From contig JAEPRB010000438.1 of assembly GCA_016758965.1 (NCBI GenBank), positions 1 to 22,147 of the forward strand: DNA of 22,147 nucleotides, read 5' to 3'. The position numbers were made by a program, and so were the translations under genes. Positions 11,291 to 20,774 of this stretch are shown piece after piece. The stretch is from Circinella minor (lineage: Eukaryota > Mucoromycota > Mucoromycetes > Mucorales > Lichtheimiaceae). Each line of letters opens with the position of its first letter. Position 1 is the stretch's first letter. The notes under the pieces were generated by a model. That model had not been told where the DNA came from, did no database searches, and was given only the letters and a program-made list of their open reading frames with translations.

Positions 11291-12044
11291 AAAATAATGA
11301 ATTTTGACCTCTGGTAGACACGACCGCTTTATCGTAAACACCACCAGAGTACACGTAGATATATATTAGGACAATTAACAACAAGGTATAACATATTTTT
11401 ATTCATAATTTCAGAAACATGGGATAACGATACACACTTACAACGATCCTCCAATGTCATAAACTGTACTAATAACCACTTTATATAAACTGTTGAGTCT
11501 AATAAATACTGTTGTGAAATCAACATCATTTAGCGTTAGGTGATATGATATAGCACATTCTTGATATCATGGTCCCAAAAAAAATAAAAATAGCCATATA
11601 TTATTAGGAGGCTAGATGGTAGTGTAATGTTAACCAAATATCACACCTTCAGGTAACTTGTCATTTTTTTTCCGAGGACTCGGTACTTTTTATTTGCTTA
11701 TTTTTTTTTAGAAAAAAAAAATAAAGTATAAATTGTTTGTGAGTTACCAAATATACTTTATAGTACCCTATATGAGATTTACTGGAGGTACAAAATTTTT
11801 AAACCATGAAACTTTTCATAGTGGCTAGAATCTGTGTAGTAATCCTATGCTGGTAATACCATGATACCTATTTCATTAGCTCTTCTTTTCTTTAGCAAGT
11901 TTACAGAATAGTATGCACTTGTCACCACCGAAATCTATAATAAACAGGTGAATAAATAAAGCATTCAATTTAGAACTTAAAAATATCACATATATGATTC
12001 CTTACGTTGCTGATATTTATCTGCATTTGTTTTAAGGCTTTTCC

Positions 12045-12218
12045 ATGCGGCACCGGACGAGAGATGGCTCTATTCGATATTTAGTAGATCGCCTGAAAGA
12101 TATTTGGAAACTACGTAGAGCAGCGCTGTATCCCTTTAATTGTAATTTAACGCCCGTGAATAATTCAATGACACTAATACCGATGCGTAATAATAAAGTT
12201 CACTCGATTTCTTTTTGA
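12045..12218 (+). CDS. Unassigned short open reading frame, 57 aa
   Basis: An ATG at 12045 opens a basic 57-residue frame (begins MRHRTRDGSIRYLVDRLKDI) that stops at 12216-12218. It sits in a patch of higher GC than the surrounding spacer. A TTTTAAG acceptor-like sequence lies just upstream, ending at 12036. No family is recognised, and a degraded gene or a non-coding RNA locus is equally possible. Confidence 0.15.
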   Translation: MRHRTRDGSIRYLVDRLKDIWKLRRAALYPFNCNLTPVNNSMTLIPMRNNKVHSISF

Positions 12219-12866
12219 GATTATTTCATACGTACCATATTTAAAAACAAAAGGGTAGTGGATTATTTTGAGCGTATCCATCAGCTAAAAGAAATGAATG
12301 AAAAATTATTACTGTACCTAAGTATCATCAAACTATAAAAGAATACGACGTCTGTCCTTTGAGCTAATGTTTATATATTGTTTGTATCCCACATTTCGAT
12401 AACAACATGAAATCATATATATACAGCGAGTTTTTTTTTATTTTTTATTTCACACACCTGTGATCTATTATGTGCGCAAAAAAAATAAACTTAAAGTAAA
12501 TGCTGTATACTCATATAGAATGCTTTCATTGATCATCTTTGTAAAGGTTCACGAACATGGTTCCAAATAAAAGAGTTAGAACTAGCATTCATAAATAAAA
12601 ATATGATAGAATACTTTTATCGCTATTACTTTAATTAGAATAGTCCGGGTAAAATTTTACAGCATGTAAAGATAAAAGAAAAATAAAGTTTGCTATCATG
12701 TGCACGAACAATCATTTCAGCACGGACGAAAAAAAACCAGTTATAATTGATTATTCTATCGTTATCAAACATAATAGTTTAATCCTGTATATTCAAAGTT
12801 TAATCTTATATTAATGAAAGTGATTTTTACAAAAAACATTTTTATCAATGTAAAATACAGCACTGC

Positions 12867-12887
12867 AAAAAAAAAAAAAAAAAAAAA
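12867..12887. repeat. Poly-A tract (21 bases)
   Basis: An uninterrupted run of 21 A lies in the spacer upstream of the oxidase gene. No target-site duplication or element body was seen on either side, so a retroposon tail is not supported. Confidence 0.9.
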
Positions 12888-13078
12888 GGAAAATCTTATT
12901 CTTTTCAAATCACTAGCAATAACAAAGCTGTCTTTTGTTATACTGATCTAATTGTTGTACTACATTCGTCAATAACAGCAAGAACCATTCACGCGACTTC
13001 TTGATCATGCTTGCATCTAATGCTTTTTTCTTCCTTTCATTATAATCAGCTATACAAGTATAACATGTACATACTACA

Positions 13079-13102
13079 ATATATATATATATATATATAT
13101 AT
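13079..13102. repeat. AT dinucleotide microsatellite (12 units)
   Basis: Twelve tandem AT units lie about 220 bases upstream of the oxidase start codon. Confidence 0.9.
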
Positions 13103-13265
13103 TCTGATATCGGGAAAGAACTACATGTTAATATCAGGATTTTCATTGAAGAAAAAAAGTGCACGGGGAAAAATTTACATGATTTCTCTTAATAATTGTA
13201 GTGCCAATTTCAAATAAACTTTATAGCAAACCCGCCTGTTGTACAAAAAAAGTGAAGACTCACGC

Positions 13266-13275
13266 TATATATAAG
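13266..13275 (+). promoter_or_regulatory. Candidate TATA box of the D-amino-acid oxidase gene
   Basis: TATATATAAG lies 46 bases before the ATG at 13321. Its position and sequence suit a core promoter with a short leader. Confidence 0.5.
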
Positions 13276-13320
13276 TAGCCTTTAGTCTGTCGTTTTCTTT
13301 CAAGAATAATACTAAACAGA

Positions 13321-15034
13321 ATGACTAAACGAATCGCCGTTATTGGTGCTGGCATTGTCGGTTTGTCAACTGCTCTGGCATTGCAAGAGAAAGGATATCG
13401 TGTTGTCATTGTAGCAAAATGGTTGCCAGGTGACACGCACATTGAGTATACTTCACCTTGGGCTGGTAAGTAAAGGAAAAAAAGAAAGAGATGTTGTAAT
13501 GACTGACGGAATTTAACATATTGAACAAAAAAAATATAGGAGCTCATTGGAGAACTATGGCACCTAATTCAAATAAACTTCTTCAAGGTAAACAAAAAAG
13601 AAAGAATAGTTACGCAAACATAAATAAAGTAGGGAGCTGATACTTTCATTATTAGACTTTGATGCAGCAACCTACCACAAATTTTTTGAATTATCCAAAA
13701 CCCACCCACAAGAAACTGGCATTATGGCTATCCCTGCTACTGATTTTTATGATAAATTAGTACCTGATACTCAAACACCTTGGTTTCAAACTTTAGTTAA
13801 AGATGTAAGAGAATCTTTTGACTAATTAGTGTAGCAGAAATAATACATAGTTAATAAACTAATTTGGATGAAACTGTATGGTACGTAAATATCTAATAGT
13901 TCAAATTTGTTCCTGAAAGTGAATTACCTCCAGGGGCTAAAATTGGACATCGATATACAACAGGTAAAAATAAGAATGTACTATATTATACGAAAAAATA
14001 TTCATATAAAAATGTCATTTTTGATCAGTGGTCGTCAATGCACCTCATTATATTCAATGGTTATTACATCAATTCAAATCTGGAGGTGGTACTGTGCAAC
14101 GTCGTGAATTATCCCATATACGTGATGCATTTGATCTTGATGACGGATTAGGCTCTGTGGATGCTGTGGTAAACTGTACTGGTCTGGGTGCAAGATATTT
14201 GAATGGAGTAAATGATACAAAAATGTTTCCTACTCGTGGACAAACAGTAATTGCATTTGCACCTCACGTCAACGAAACAGTGACACATATCGGTAATATA
14301 TGATATCTCTATATATACAATTTTTTCTCTATCAACATGAATTTATTTTGTCCTTTTTTTCTTATATATCAAGCTATTCAATTATATAGGATCAAAAGGA
14401 ATCACATATATTATCCCACGCTCGAATGGACAAGTTGTTTTGGGTGGAACTGCTAACAAGCATGATTTGTAAATGCTTTATTTTTGTTTTTTTTTGCTTT
14501 ATTTAATCAATATTGATTTATGACACTTGAATTTATTAACATATTATATATTAGCAATCCAAACGTCGAAAAGGCTACTATTGAATCAATTTTAGAGCGC
14601 ACACAAAAACTTTATCCAAAACTTACAAAATATGGATCTGAACCTATCAAAGTTATAGGAAATGGTGTAGGTCTTCGTCCATCAAGAGTTGATGGACCTC
14701 GTATTGAGCCAGAAACGTACAGTAAGTTACATGTTATAAAATGAAAAATATAATGAAAACGATGTTTTAAACTTATATATATTTCTTTAAATGTAATATA
14801 ATAGCAAAATCCAATGGACAAAAAATGTTGGTTATTCATGCGTATGGTCATGGAGGTATGGTATATAGATAAAGAAGAAATAATTTGTCTTTTCTAAAAA
14901 AAAAAAAAAAGCAATATACGTACTAAATATTATAATGGGAATCTATAGGGTTTGGATACCAATCCAGTTGGGGTGCAGCGCAGTACACATCTGATCTTGT
15001 TGATAAAAATTTAAAGGATCGTGCAAAACTGTAA
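13321..15034 (+). CDS. Peroxisomal D-amino-acid oxidase (DAAO/DASPO family)
   Basis: This FAD enzyme oxidatively deaminates D-amino acids to 2-oxo acids, ammonia and hydrogen peroxide. Nine exons join in phase: 13321-13465, 13540-13587, 13656-13804, 13900-13963, 14029-14292, 14390-14468, 14555-14721, 14805-14855 and 14949-15034, giving 350 aa, the normal family length. The N-terminus has the dinucleotide-binding fold motif VIGAGIVGLS (GxGxxG at 9-14). AHWRTMAP and VVNCTGLGAR are further family blocks. GLRPSR supplies the conserved substrate-carboxylate Arg region. The family signature VIHAYGHGGFGYQSSWGAA runs from 315 to 333. The protein ends in AKL, a type 1 peroxisomal targeting signal, which fits a peroxide-producing enzyme. 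I cannot decide from sequence alone between a neutral D-amino-acid and a D-aspartate substrate preference. No catalytic block is missing and no frameshift is needed. Confidence 0.93.
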
Positions 15035-17006
15035 TAATAGCATATCACTTTATTAATCAATTCTATTACTTGATATAATGATGTGATTAGATAAAAATAA
15101 AAGATAATAACGTATTTCATATTGTACTATACAATTTAAAGAAGAAATACTATCATTTTTTGTATTAATAAAAATAATAAAAAGAGATGAGAAAAGCTCA
15201 TTGTCAAAACTCTTTTGATATAGCCTCGTATACGTACATTAATACAAAAGCGAAAAAAAAGAAAAGGAAACTTGTTATGAATCATGACTATACACATATT
15301 TCTTTTTTAAGTTATTTCAAGGGAAAAGTGAAATATTTGACACCTCAAATACGTCCATAATGTCTTCGAACCAGAATAGTCTAAAGGTTTTGATTTCCGA
15401 GTGAAGATACATTTTTTTATGGAGACTATCATTACGTACGGTGAATACAATGACAGCTTTACGGTGAACCAGTGTGATTTCGAGAGAGTGTCTTTCTATT
15501 TACCTATGATACCAAAGTTTGCACAACAAGAAGCATGACTTTCAGTCGTAACAAGGATAATTCACAAAAAGAAATGAAAATGTTAATATCAGTTTTTTAA
15601 CAGTGCTGAGAATTTTAATTCCAATTGTAAGTGCTAGTCTTGTTCTCAGCTTTCTCCTTCACGATATGATTTCAGGGTCTATGTCTGATATTGTTTTTCA
15701 TGGGAAATCTGTTCATTAATACCTAATCCTTCATCATTTTCCAGTTGAGGCAGTGATATACTCGTGTTATTAGATAGAACGGTTAGGATAAACGTTTCAA
15801 AAGTTTAAAAGAATTGGTCGAGAACTACCATATATTATAATCAATGCGTATGTTCACGTTAGTATCAGCGAAAACTTTTGGCAAAATGGGTCCATTATAT
15901 TGCAGTGCAGAAATAAATCAAGTATTTTTATATCAGAAGTAAGAACAGATAGTGTTAATTTACATACATGCAGCCGTTTTTTATAACTTGGAAACGGACA
16001 ATTTAAACAAAAAAAATAGTAATATAGTCATCTTCTGTTGACAATAATATAGGATGTGGATTATCACGTTGGAGTGAAAAACCTATAGGTTATAGACCCC
16101 TCTAAATACAAGTGTTTTAATGTATGTGATATAATACATTTATGTAATAATCTAGAAGGTACATTATTGATAATAATAATATTTTTGACAGACCCTGATC
16201 ATTAGCTATTTAAATAGTACTGTAAATGACTGGTCAGAGACATGTTCTTGTCTGTATTCTTTATAAAATAACATATTACTGTACGTACGTAGTACGTATA
16301 TATATCATAAATTATATTTAAAGCGTTGATTATCGTTTTTAGTTGAGTGTTGCTTTAGTCAAAAAATTTGTTGATCTTGTTAATTTGCATATACCAAGTA
16401 GTGTCATTCATTGATAAACATTTTTTTTATATTTATGCTAGGTAGGTATTGATATTTATATAATATAATACTGCTCCTGATGAAGTACTATACAACTAGA
16501 TAGTAGGATAAATAAGTATTACATAAATACGCTGGACGTATTACGTATAAAGTTCATATTAATTATTAAATATGAAAAATATTAATCTTGCTTATAGCAT
16601 TTCGTTGAATATTTCTCTTTTTATAAATAGAAATGGGAGAAAAAAAGTAAGCGAAAGAGTGAAACTATGGTAATACAAAGTAATACAATAGAAATAAAAA
16701 TAAAAATGGAGGATTTGATAGTAAGAAGAAAGAGAATAAATAATAATACAAGTAGCAATTATTTTATAGATAATAAGAGATGTACATAGATTGAAGAGTA
16801 CCATTATTGATAAAGAAATAAAAGGGGAAGGGGGGGAAGTATAAGAATGCTAATGTGTTGCTAGGGTTATTTATATGTATGTATACTTTTGTTACTGTTG
16901 TTGATGAGAAAGATGATGACATGTAATATCTTTCTTTTATTTTATAATTTACTGCTGCTGTTGTAATAGTAATGGTAGTTATAGTATAGTGGTGACGATC
17001 TTTTTT
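15035..17006. other. Gene-free spacer between convergent genes
   Basis: About 2.0 kb lies between the 3' ends of the oxidase gene and the SRA-RING gene. I see no coding region or RNA gene. It is AT-rich and contains several TACGTA palindromes, including TACGTACGTA at 16282-16291 with another copy at 16293-16298. The minus-strand open frame at 16592-16804 is low-complexity Y/F/L-rich sequence and is taken as chance. The length is unusual for a convergent spacer in a compact fungal genome. Confidence 0.5.
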
Positions 17007-18505
17007 TTACCTGGCACGTTGCTCAATGTGCATTGCGTTAAAAACAGCTTTAAGAGTATTTTTTTGGAATAGTTTGGGTGCCAAACAATTTGGACATGTA
17101 TGAATACTTCGAGTTTTTGATTTGTTGATACATGTTTTACAGAAATTACAATCGCAACGAATACAATGATAGCTCTCCGCATGTACTAATGGTATTTCAA
17201 GAGACGGTGTGCTATAGCGAGTAGCGGCAGGAGATGCGTGACAAAGAAGACAGATGAATTCGAGTTGAGTTAGTACAACTTCGCAGAATGACATCAAGTC
17301 ACGGATACCGACACTCTGTTGATATGTACGATCAAATAATCGTTGCCAAATTCGCTTGTTCGTAATATCTTCGTAAATAGCGTCAAGTAATTCACCGCGT
17401 GGCTTGAAGATGGTATTCTGTGGTATTTCAAGTTCTTCATTAAAATCTCCTATGTCTCTATTTTTATCCGAATTACGATAATCTTGAGCAACAATACCAT
17501 CCCAATAGCCTGGATGAATTCGCCAAAGAGCAAGTACAGATTGGAAGGTAATCATATAATCATTACGTTTTGAAAAATCAACATCACGAAATACACGTGG
17601 AGCTGCGTATCGCATGGCTCTACGACGTAAAAATACAACAACATCGAACCATGTTAGAATATATATCAGCCTTACTCATCAATACACATACGTGAAGTTA
17701 TATATAGATTTCACTTATCTTCTGTAGTCCATGGTGCAGGTGATTCATCATCACGTTGTAAAATAAAACGCCAAATTTTATATCCAGTAATACCAACCGA
17801 TTCCCAATATTGTGCTACTTTGTAAATACCGTCGTATCGATACCCTTCACCAGGACCATAGCTTCCACCCGCTTGTCTGGAAGATCCTGAGCCACGAACA
17901 ACACGAATTGGAGAACCTTTTTTCCAATTATCGCCAGCATTACCAGTTTTTTCTGCTCGATTGTAAGTACCTGCACAACATTTTGCGAGTTGCAAGTTTC
18001 GTCCAGTCAATTGTTGATCTGAAGTTTGTTGACCAGTTTTATCATGACCACCTGCGCCAGTATAAACAATAATATCACCGCGATCTTCATTTTCAGCGTA
18101 TTCACCTGACATGACAATACTAAATACCTTTTCTAATTGGGCTGATCCATCAATACCAGCTTGAATAGCACTATTTAATATATATATATATATATATATT
18201 TGGATTTAATACGCAATATTCAAAAAGTCATACCATATGTATATATGAACTGTATTTTATGATTACCGGTGGATGCCAATGGACGCCAATTGTTTTTTCG
18301 TTAATGTAGTAAATCCAGTTGGAACAGTTGGAATAGATCCAATAATGAATTTTTTAAAAATGGTTGTTTTGTCCATGAAAGGTTTTCGTTCAGGAATTCC
18401 ACGAATGGTTCGGGTATAACGTCCCGATGAAGAGATCAATTGAATAGAATCAGTTTTTACTTTAAAACCAGCTTGTGGTCCTTGTATAATTGAGATTTCA
18501 GACAT
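17007..18505 (-). CDS. UHRF1-like SRA (YDG) domain protein with C-terminal RING-like finger
   Basis: SRA domains bind methylated DNA, and in UHRF1 the partner RING ubiquitinates histone H3 to recruit maintenance methylase. Three exons join in phase: 18505-18267, 18170-17715 and 17619-17007, giving 435 aa. Residues ~55-230 are SRA: GIHRAIQAGIDGS, then DRGDIIVYTGAGGHD, DQQLTGRNLQLA, PIRVVRG, GYRYDGIYKV and PAPWT. A helical region includes IWQRLFDRTYQQ, like the segment before the UHRF1 RING. The RING-like finger is C355-x2-C358, C387-x-C389-x2-C392-x2-C395, C407-x2-C410. C389 stands where UHRF1 has His. No UBL, Tudor or PHD module is present. The NKR-finger insertion of animal UHRF1 appears missing (GQQTSDQQ instead). 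The second donor, GTGAAA, is weak but restores phase. Start ATG 18505 is the first in frame. Nuclear function in reading DNA methylation is inferred. Confidence 0.85.
18178..18199. repeat. AT dinucleotide repeat in intron 1 of the SRA-RING gene
   Basis: About eleven AT/TA units lie immediately upstream of the exon 2 acceptor when read on the minus strand. They leave almost no pyrimidine tract before that splice site. Confidence 0.8.
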
Positions 18506-18961
18506 TGTCGAATTTATTTTATTAATGTAATACAAAGCACTTTTTATTTTGTTTTTGTTTTTTGTTAATAATATTTTTTTTAACTCCTAATAAAAAAATT
18601 CATGCGCTTCGTTTTATTTTGTATCAGAAAATATTTATTCAAAGGAAAAAGCAAGATGAAAGGTAATAAAATGATTAAAGTATGAGGCATACACTATTAA
18701 TTAACTGCAGCACTTTTTTTTTTTTTCAAAAAAAATTGCATAAACAAATCTTCTTCTCGGGAACAAGTACTAAATAGTAAATGACTGATGCTAAGCTCAT
18801 CTGAAGTTGGATTTGGAAGGTTCCACACGCATGCCAAGGGCAGCGATTAGCCGATCCTTGTTATCCCGTCAACTTGCATATATTTTTAGCCCTAACTTTT
18901 GTTATTTTTTTATTTTTCTTTTGCTTTTACATTTATTTTTTTAAATCAACTTTTTTTCATC
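18506..18961. promoter_or_regulatory. Divergent promoter region (SRA-RING / severin)
   Basis: The 456 bases between two divergent start codons must hold both promoters. The severin side has a strong pyrimidine run (18899-18960) ending ATCATG, typical of a fungal leader. There are T and A runs at 18714-18737. Neither gene has a clear TATA box here. A locally GC-richer segment lies at about 18800-18870. Confidence 0.5.
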
Positions 18962-20774
18962 ATGCTTAAAAACTCATCTTGGCGTAAGTGAAAGTTTTAT
19001 AATCAAATTTTTTGTTGTCTTTCCTTCTTAAAACTAAAACTACAACCAAAACTTTAAAACTATATATAGGTCTCGACGAAACAAACCTTGCTAACTTTGG
19101 CTCGGAACTTGAACGTGAAAATAGAAAGGAACAAGGTTCTCTTGAAGAAGCTTGGAATTATGAAGATTCACCCGTTGGTCATGAAGTGTCAGTATTATTA
19201 TAGTGAAAAAAAAACTGTATATATATATATAAAATGAAACTAGAGGAGACGTGTTTGTATTTTATGTTATGTAACTAAAATATATAAAAATAAACATAAA
19301 CAGTGGTCTTTGGATTTGGCGGGTCCAGAACTTTAGTTTAATAACTGTACCTGAAAAGCAATATGGTCAATTTTATCAAGGTAAAAATATATATAAACGA
19401 ATCAATTTATTAATTTATTAACTCTTTCTTTTTATATTTATGTCTAATATATAATTTATTAGGTGATAGTTATGTTATTCTTAAGGTAATAAAAGTCATT
19501 TTTTTTAAAACGAGAAAAATATCCAAAATAAATTACTATATATTATTATGATAACTGATCAAAGTATATTTTATTATTACATAGACTACTAAGAAGGAAA
19601 ATTCAGATGGACTTATCCACCATATTCATTTTTGGCTCGGTCGTGAAACTACACAGGTAAATAATTACATCCTTTTATTTAAATTTATTACTTTATATAT
19701 AAACTCATGAGTGATTTATAATTATTATAGGATGAAGCTGGTACAGCCGCTTACAAGACTGTTGAACTTGATGACTGTAAGTGTTATATTATACATTATT
19801 CTTATTAAAAAAAAAAGAAACAAGAAAAAAACAGAAATGTCTTCTAACACGTGACGTTTTTTATATAGTTTTGGATACCCTTGCAACACAACATCGTGAA
19901 GTAATGAGACGTGAATCTCAACTTTTTAAGAGTTACTTTAAATCATTGAGATATCTTCAAGGAGGTTTTGCCAGTGGATTTAATCATGTGGAAGAGGAAG
20001 AAATTCCCAAGCGTCTTTTACGTGTTCATCGACCTTCTGAACTTGAAGGTACACGTACTCAAAATGCCGTTGTTATTTCTGAAGTTGCTCTTAGTCATGA
20101 AAGCTTGAGATCCAAGGCTGTATTTGTTCTTGATACAGGTGACAAGGTATATCAATGGCAAGGAAAGGAATCTCGTGGTATTGAAAAGGCAAAGGCTGCT
20201 GAATATATTTCTCAACTTATTAGTGATCGTGATGGAAAGGGTGAAATGGTAGTGATTGGTAAGTTTGACATATATATGTATATATAACACATCATCTTTA
20301 TTTTCTGTCTTATATATAAGCTGATTTGTCTACCTTCAATTAGAACAAAACTCTGGAAGTGAATATGAATTTTGGGAAGCATTGGGTGACGAAGGTGAAA
20401 TTGTTGATGGTGATGAGAGTGATGAAGAAGAAGAAGCCAAAGAATTGGAAGAAGCTGCTATCAAAAAATTGTTCGTTTTACGCAAATCCCATGCTTCTCT
20501 TGGTCTCAAACTCAAATTCGAACTTGTTGGAGAAGAAACGATTACCAAAGATATGTTCGATACCAATCATGTCTATATCTTTGATGTCGGTCATCAAGTC
20601 TATGCTTGGTTTGGTCGTGAAGCAGGCCGTCGTGAACGCCGTGCTGGTTTGCAATATGCTCAAGATTATGTCAAGGATAGTGAACGATCGGCTTTTACTC
20701 CTATTTGTAAAGTGGTTGAAGGTGGAGAAGACGAATTGTTTGAATCTAGTTTGGAAGGATGGCAAGGATGGTAA
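18962..20774 (+). CDS. Severin/fragmin-type gelsolin-family actin regulator
   Basis: This protein likely severs and caps actin filaments in response to calcium, as known for severin and fragmin. Eight exons join in phase: 18962-18983, 19070-19187, 19304-19380, 19463-19485, 19585-19656, 19731-19776, 19869-20258 and 20344-20774, giving 392 aa. That length fits three gelsolin repeats. Repeat 1 has GLWIWRVQNF, YGQFYQGDSYVILK and [25 protein letters not shown]. Repeat 2 has GFNHVEEEEIPKRLLRV and VFVLDTGDKVYQWQGKESRGIEKAKA. Repeat 3 has VYIFDVGHQVYAWFGREAGRRERR and ends in EGWQGW. A very acidic linker (GDESDEEEEAKELEE) separates repeats 2 and 3. Exon 1 is only 22 bases and exon 4 only 23. The first repeat is cut into five small exons, while repeats 2-3 are in two large ones. 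The start ATG follows a pyrimidine-rich leader. No headpiece domain is present, so it is not villin. Confidence 0.92.
19463..19485 (+). other. 23-base microexon of the severin gene
   Basis: The exon lies between acceptor TTATTAG and donor GTAATA and completes codon G then encodes DSYVILK, the GDSY core of gelsolin repeat 1. Skipping it would remove 23 bases and shift the frame, so it must be included for a working protein. Confidence 0.85.

Larger units (their letters stand above)
10449..13320. other. Long gene-poor spacer between peptidase and oxidase genes
   Basis: About 2.9 kb holds no gene that can be supported. Contents include a short tandem of TATCTCTA near 10976-10997, an A21 run at 12867-12887, an AT12 microsatellite at 13079-13102, and a T-run/A-run hairpin-like sequence at about 11701-11722. 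There are also two unexplained open frames, 10991-11290 minus and 12045-12218 plus. The interval around 12035-12150 is visibly less AT-rich than its surroundings. No terminal repeats, transposase or reverse-transcriptase motifs were recognised. Confidence 0.5.

Noticed and set aside
11329..11529. 66-codon minus-strand open frame upstream of the 99-aa frame
   Set aside because: It overlaps in another frame, and no splice pair joining the two was convincing.
12867..12887. A21 tract as a retroposon tail
   Set aside because: No target-site duplication or element body flanks it; several other homopolymers exist in the window.
15360..15405. TTCGAACC sequence resembling the T-arm of a tRNA on the minus strand
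   Set aside because: No matching acceptor, D or anticodon arms could be drawn around it.
16592..16804. 70-codon minus-strand open frame in the convergent spacer
   Set aside because: The Tyr/Phe/Leu-rich composition follows from AT-rich sequence, and no family or splice support exists.
17007..17012. CAG|GTAAAA at the end of the SRA-RING gene as a donor to a further exon
   Set aside because: The in-frame TAA occurs there, the RING-like finger is already complete, and no good downstream exon was found.
780..20774. Possible functional cluster of the six genes
   Set aside because: Products belong to unrelated processes (COPII, telomere, peptidase, D-amino acids, chromatin, actin) and orientations are mixed, so there is no sign of a co-regulated cluster.
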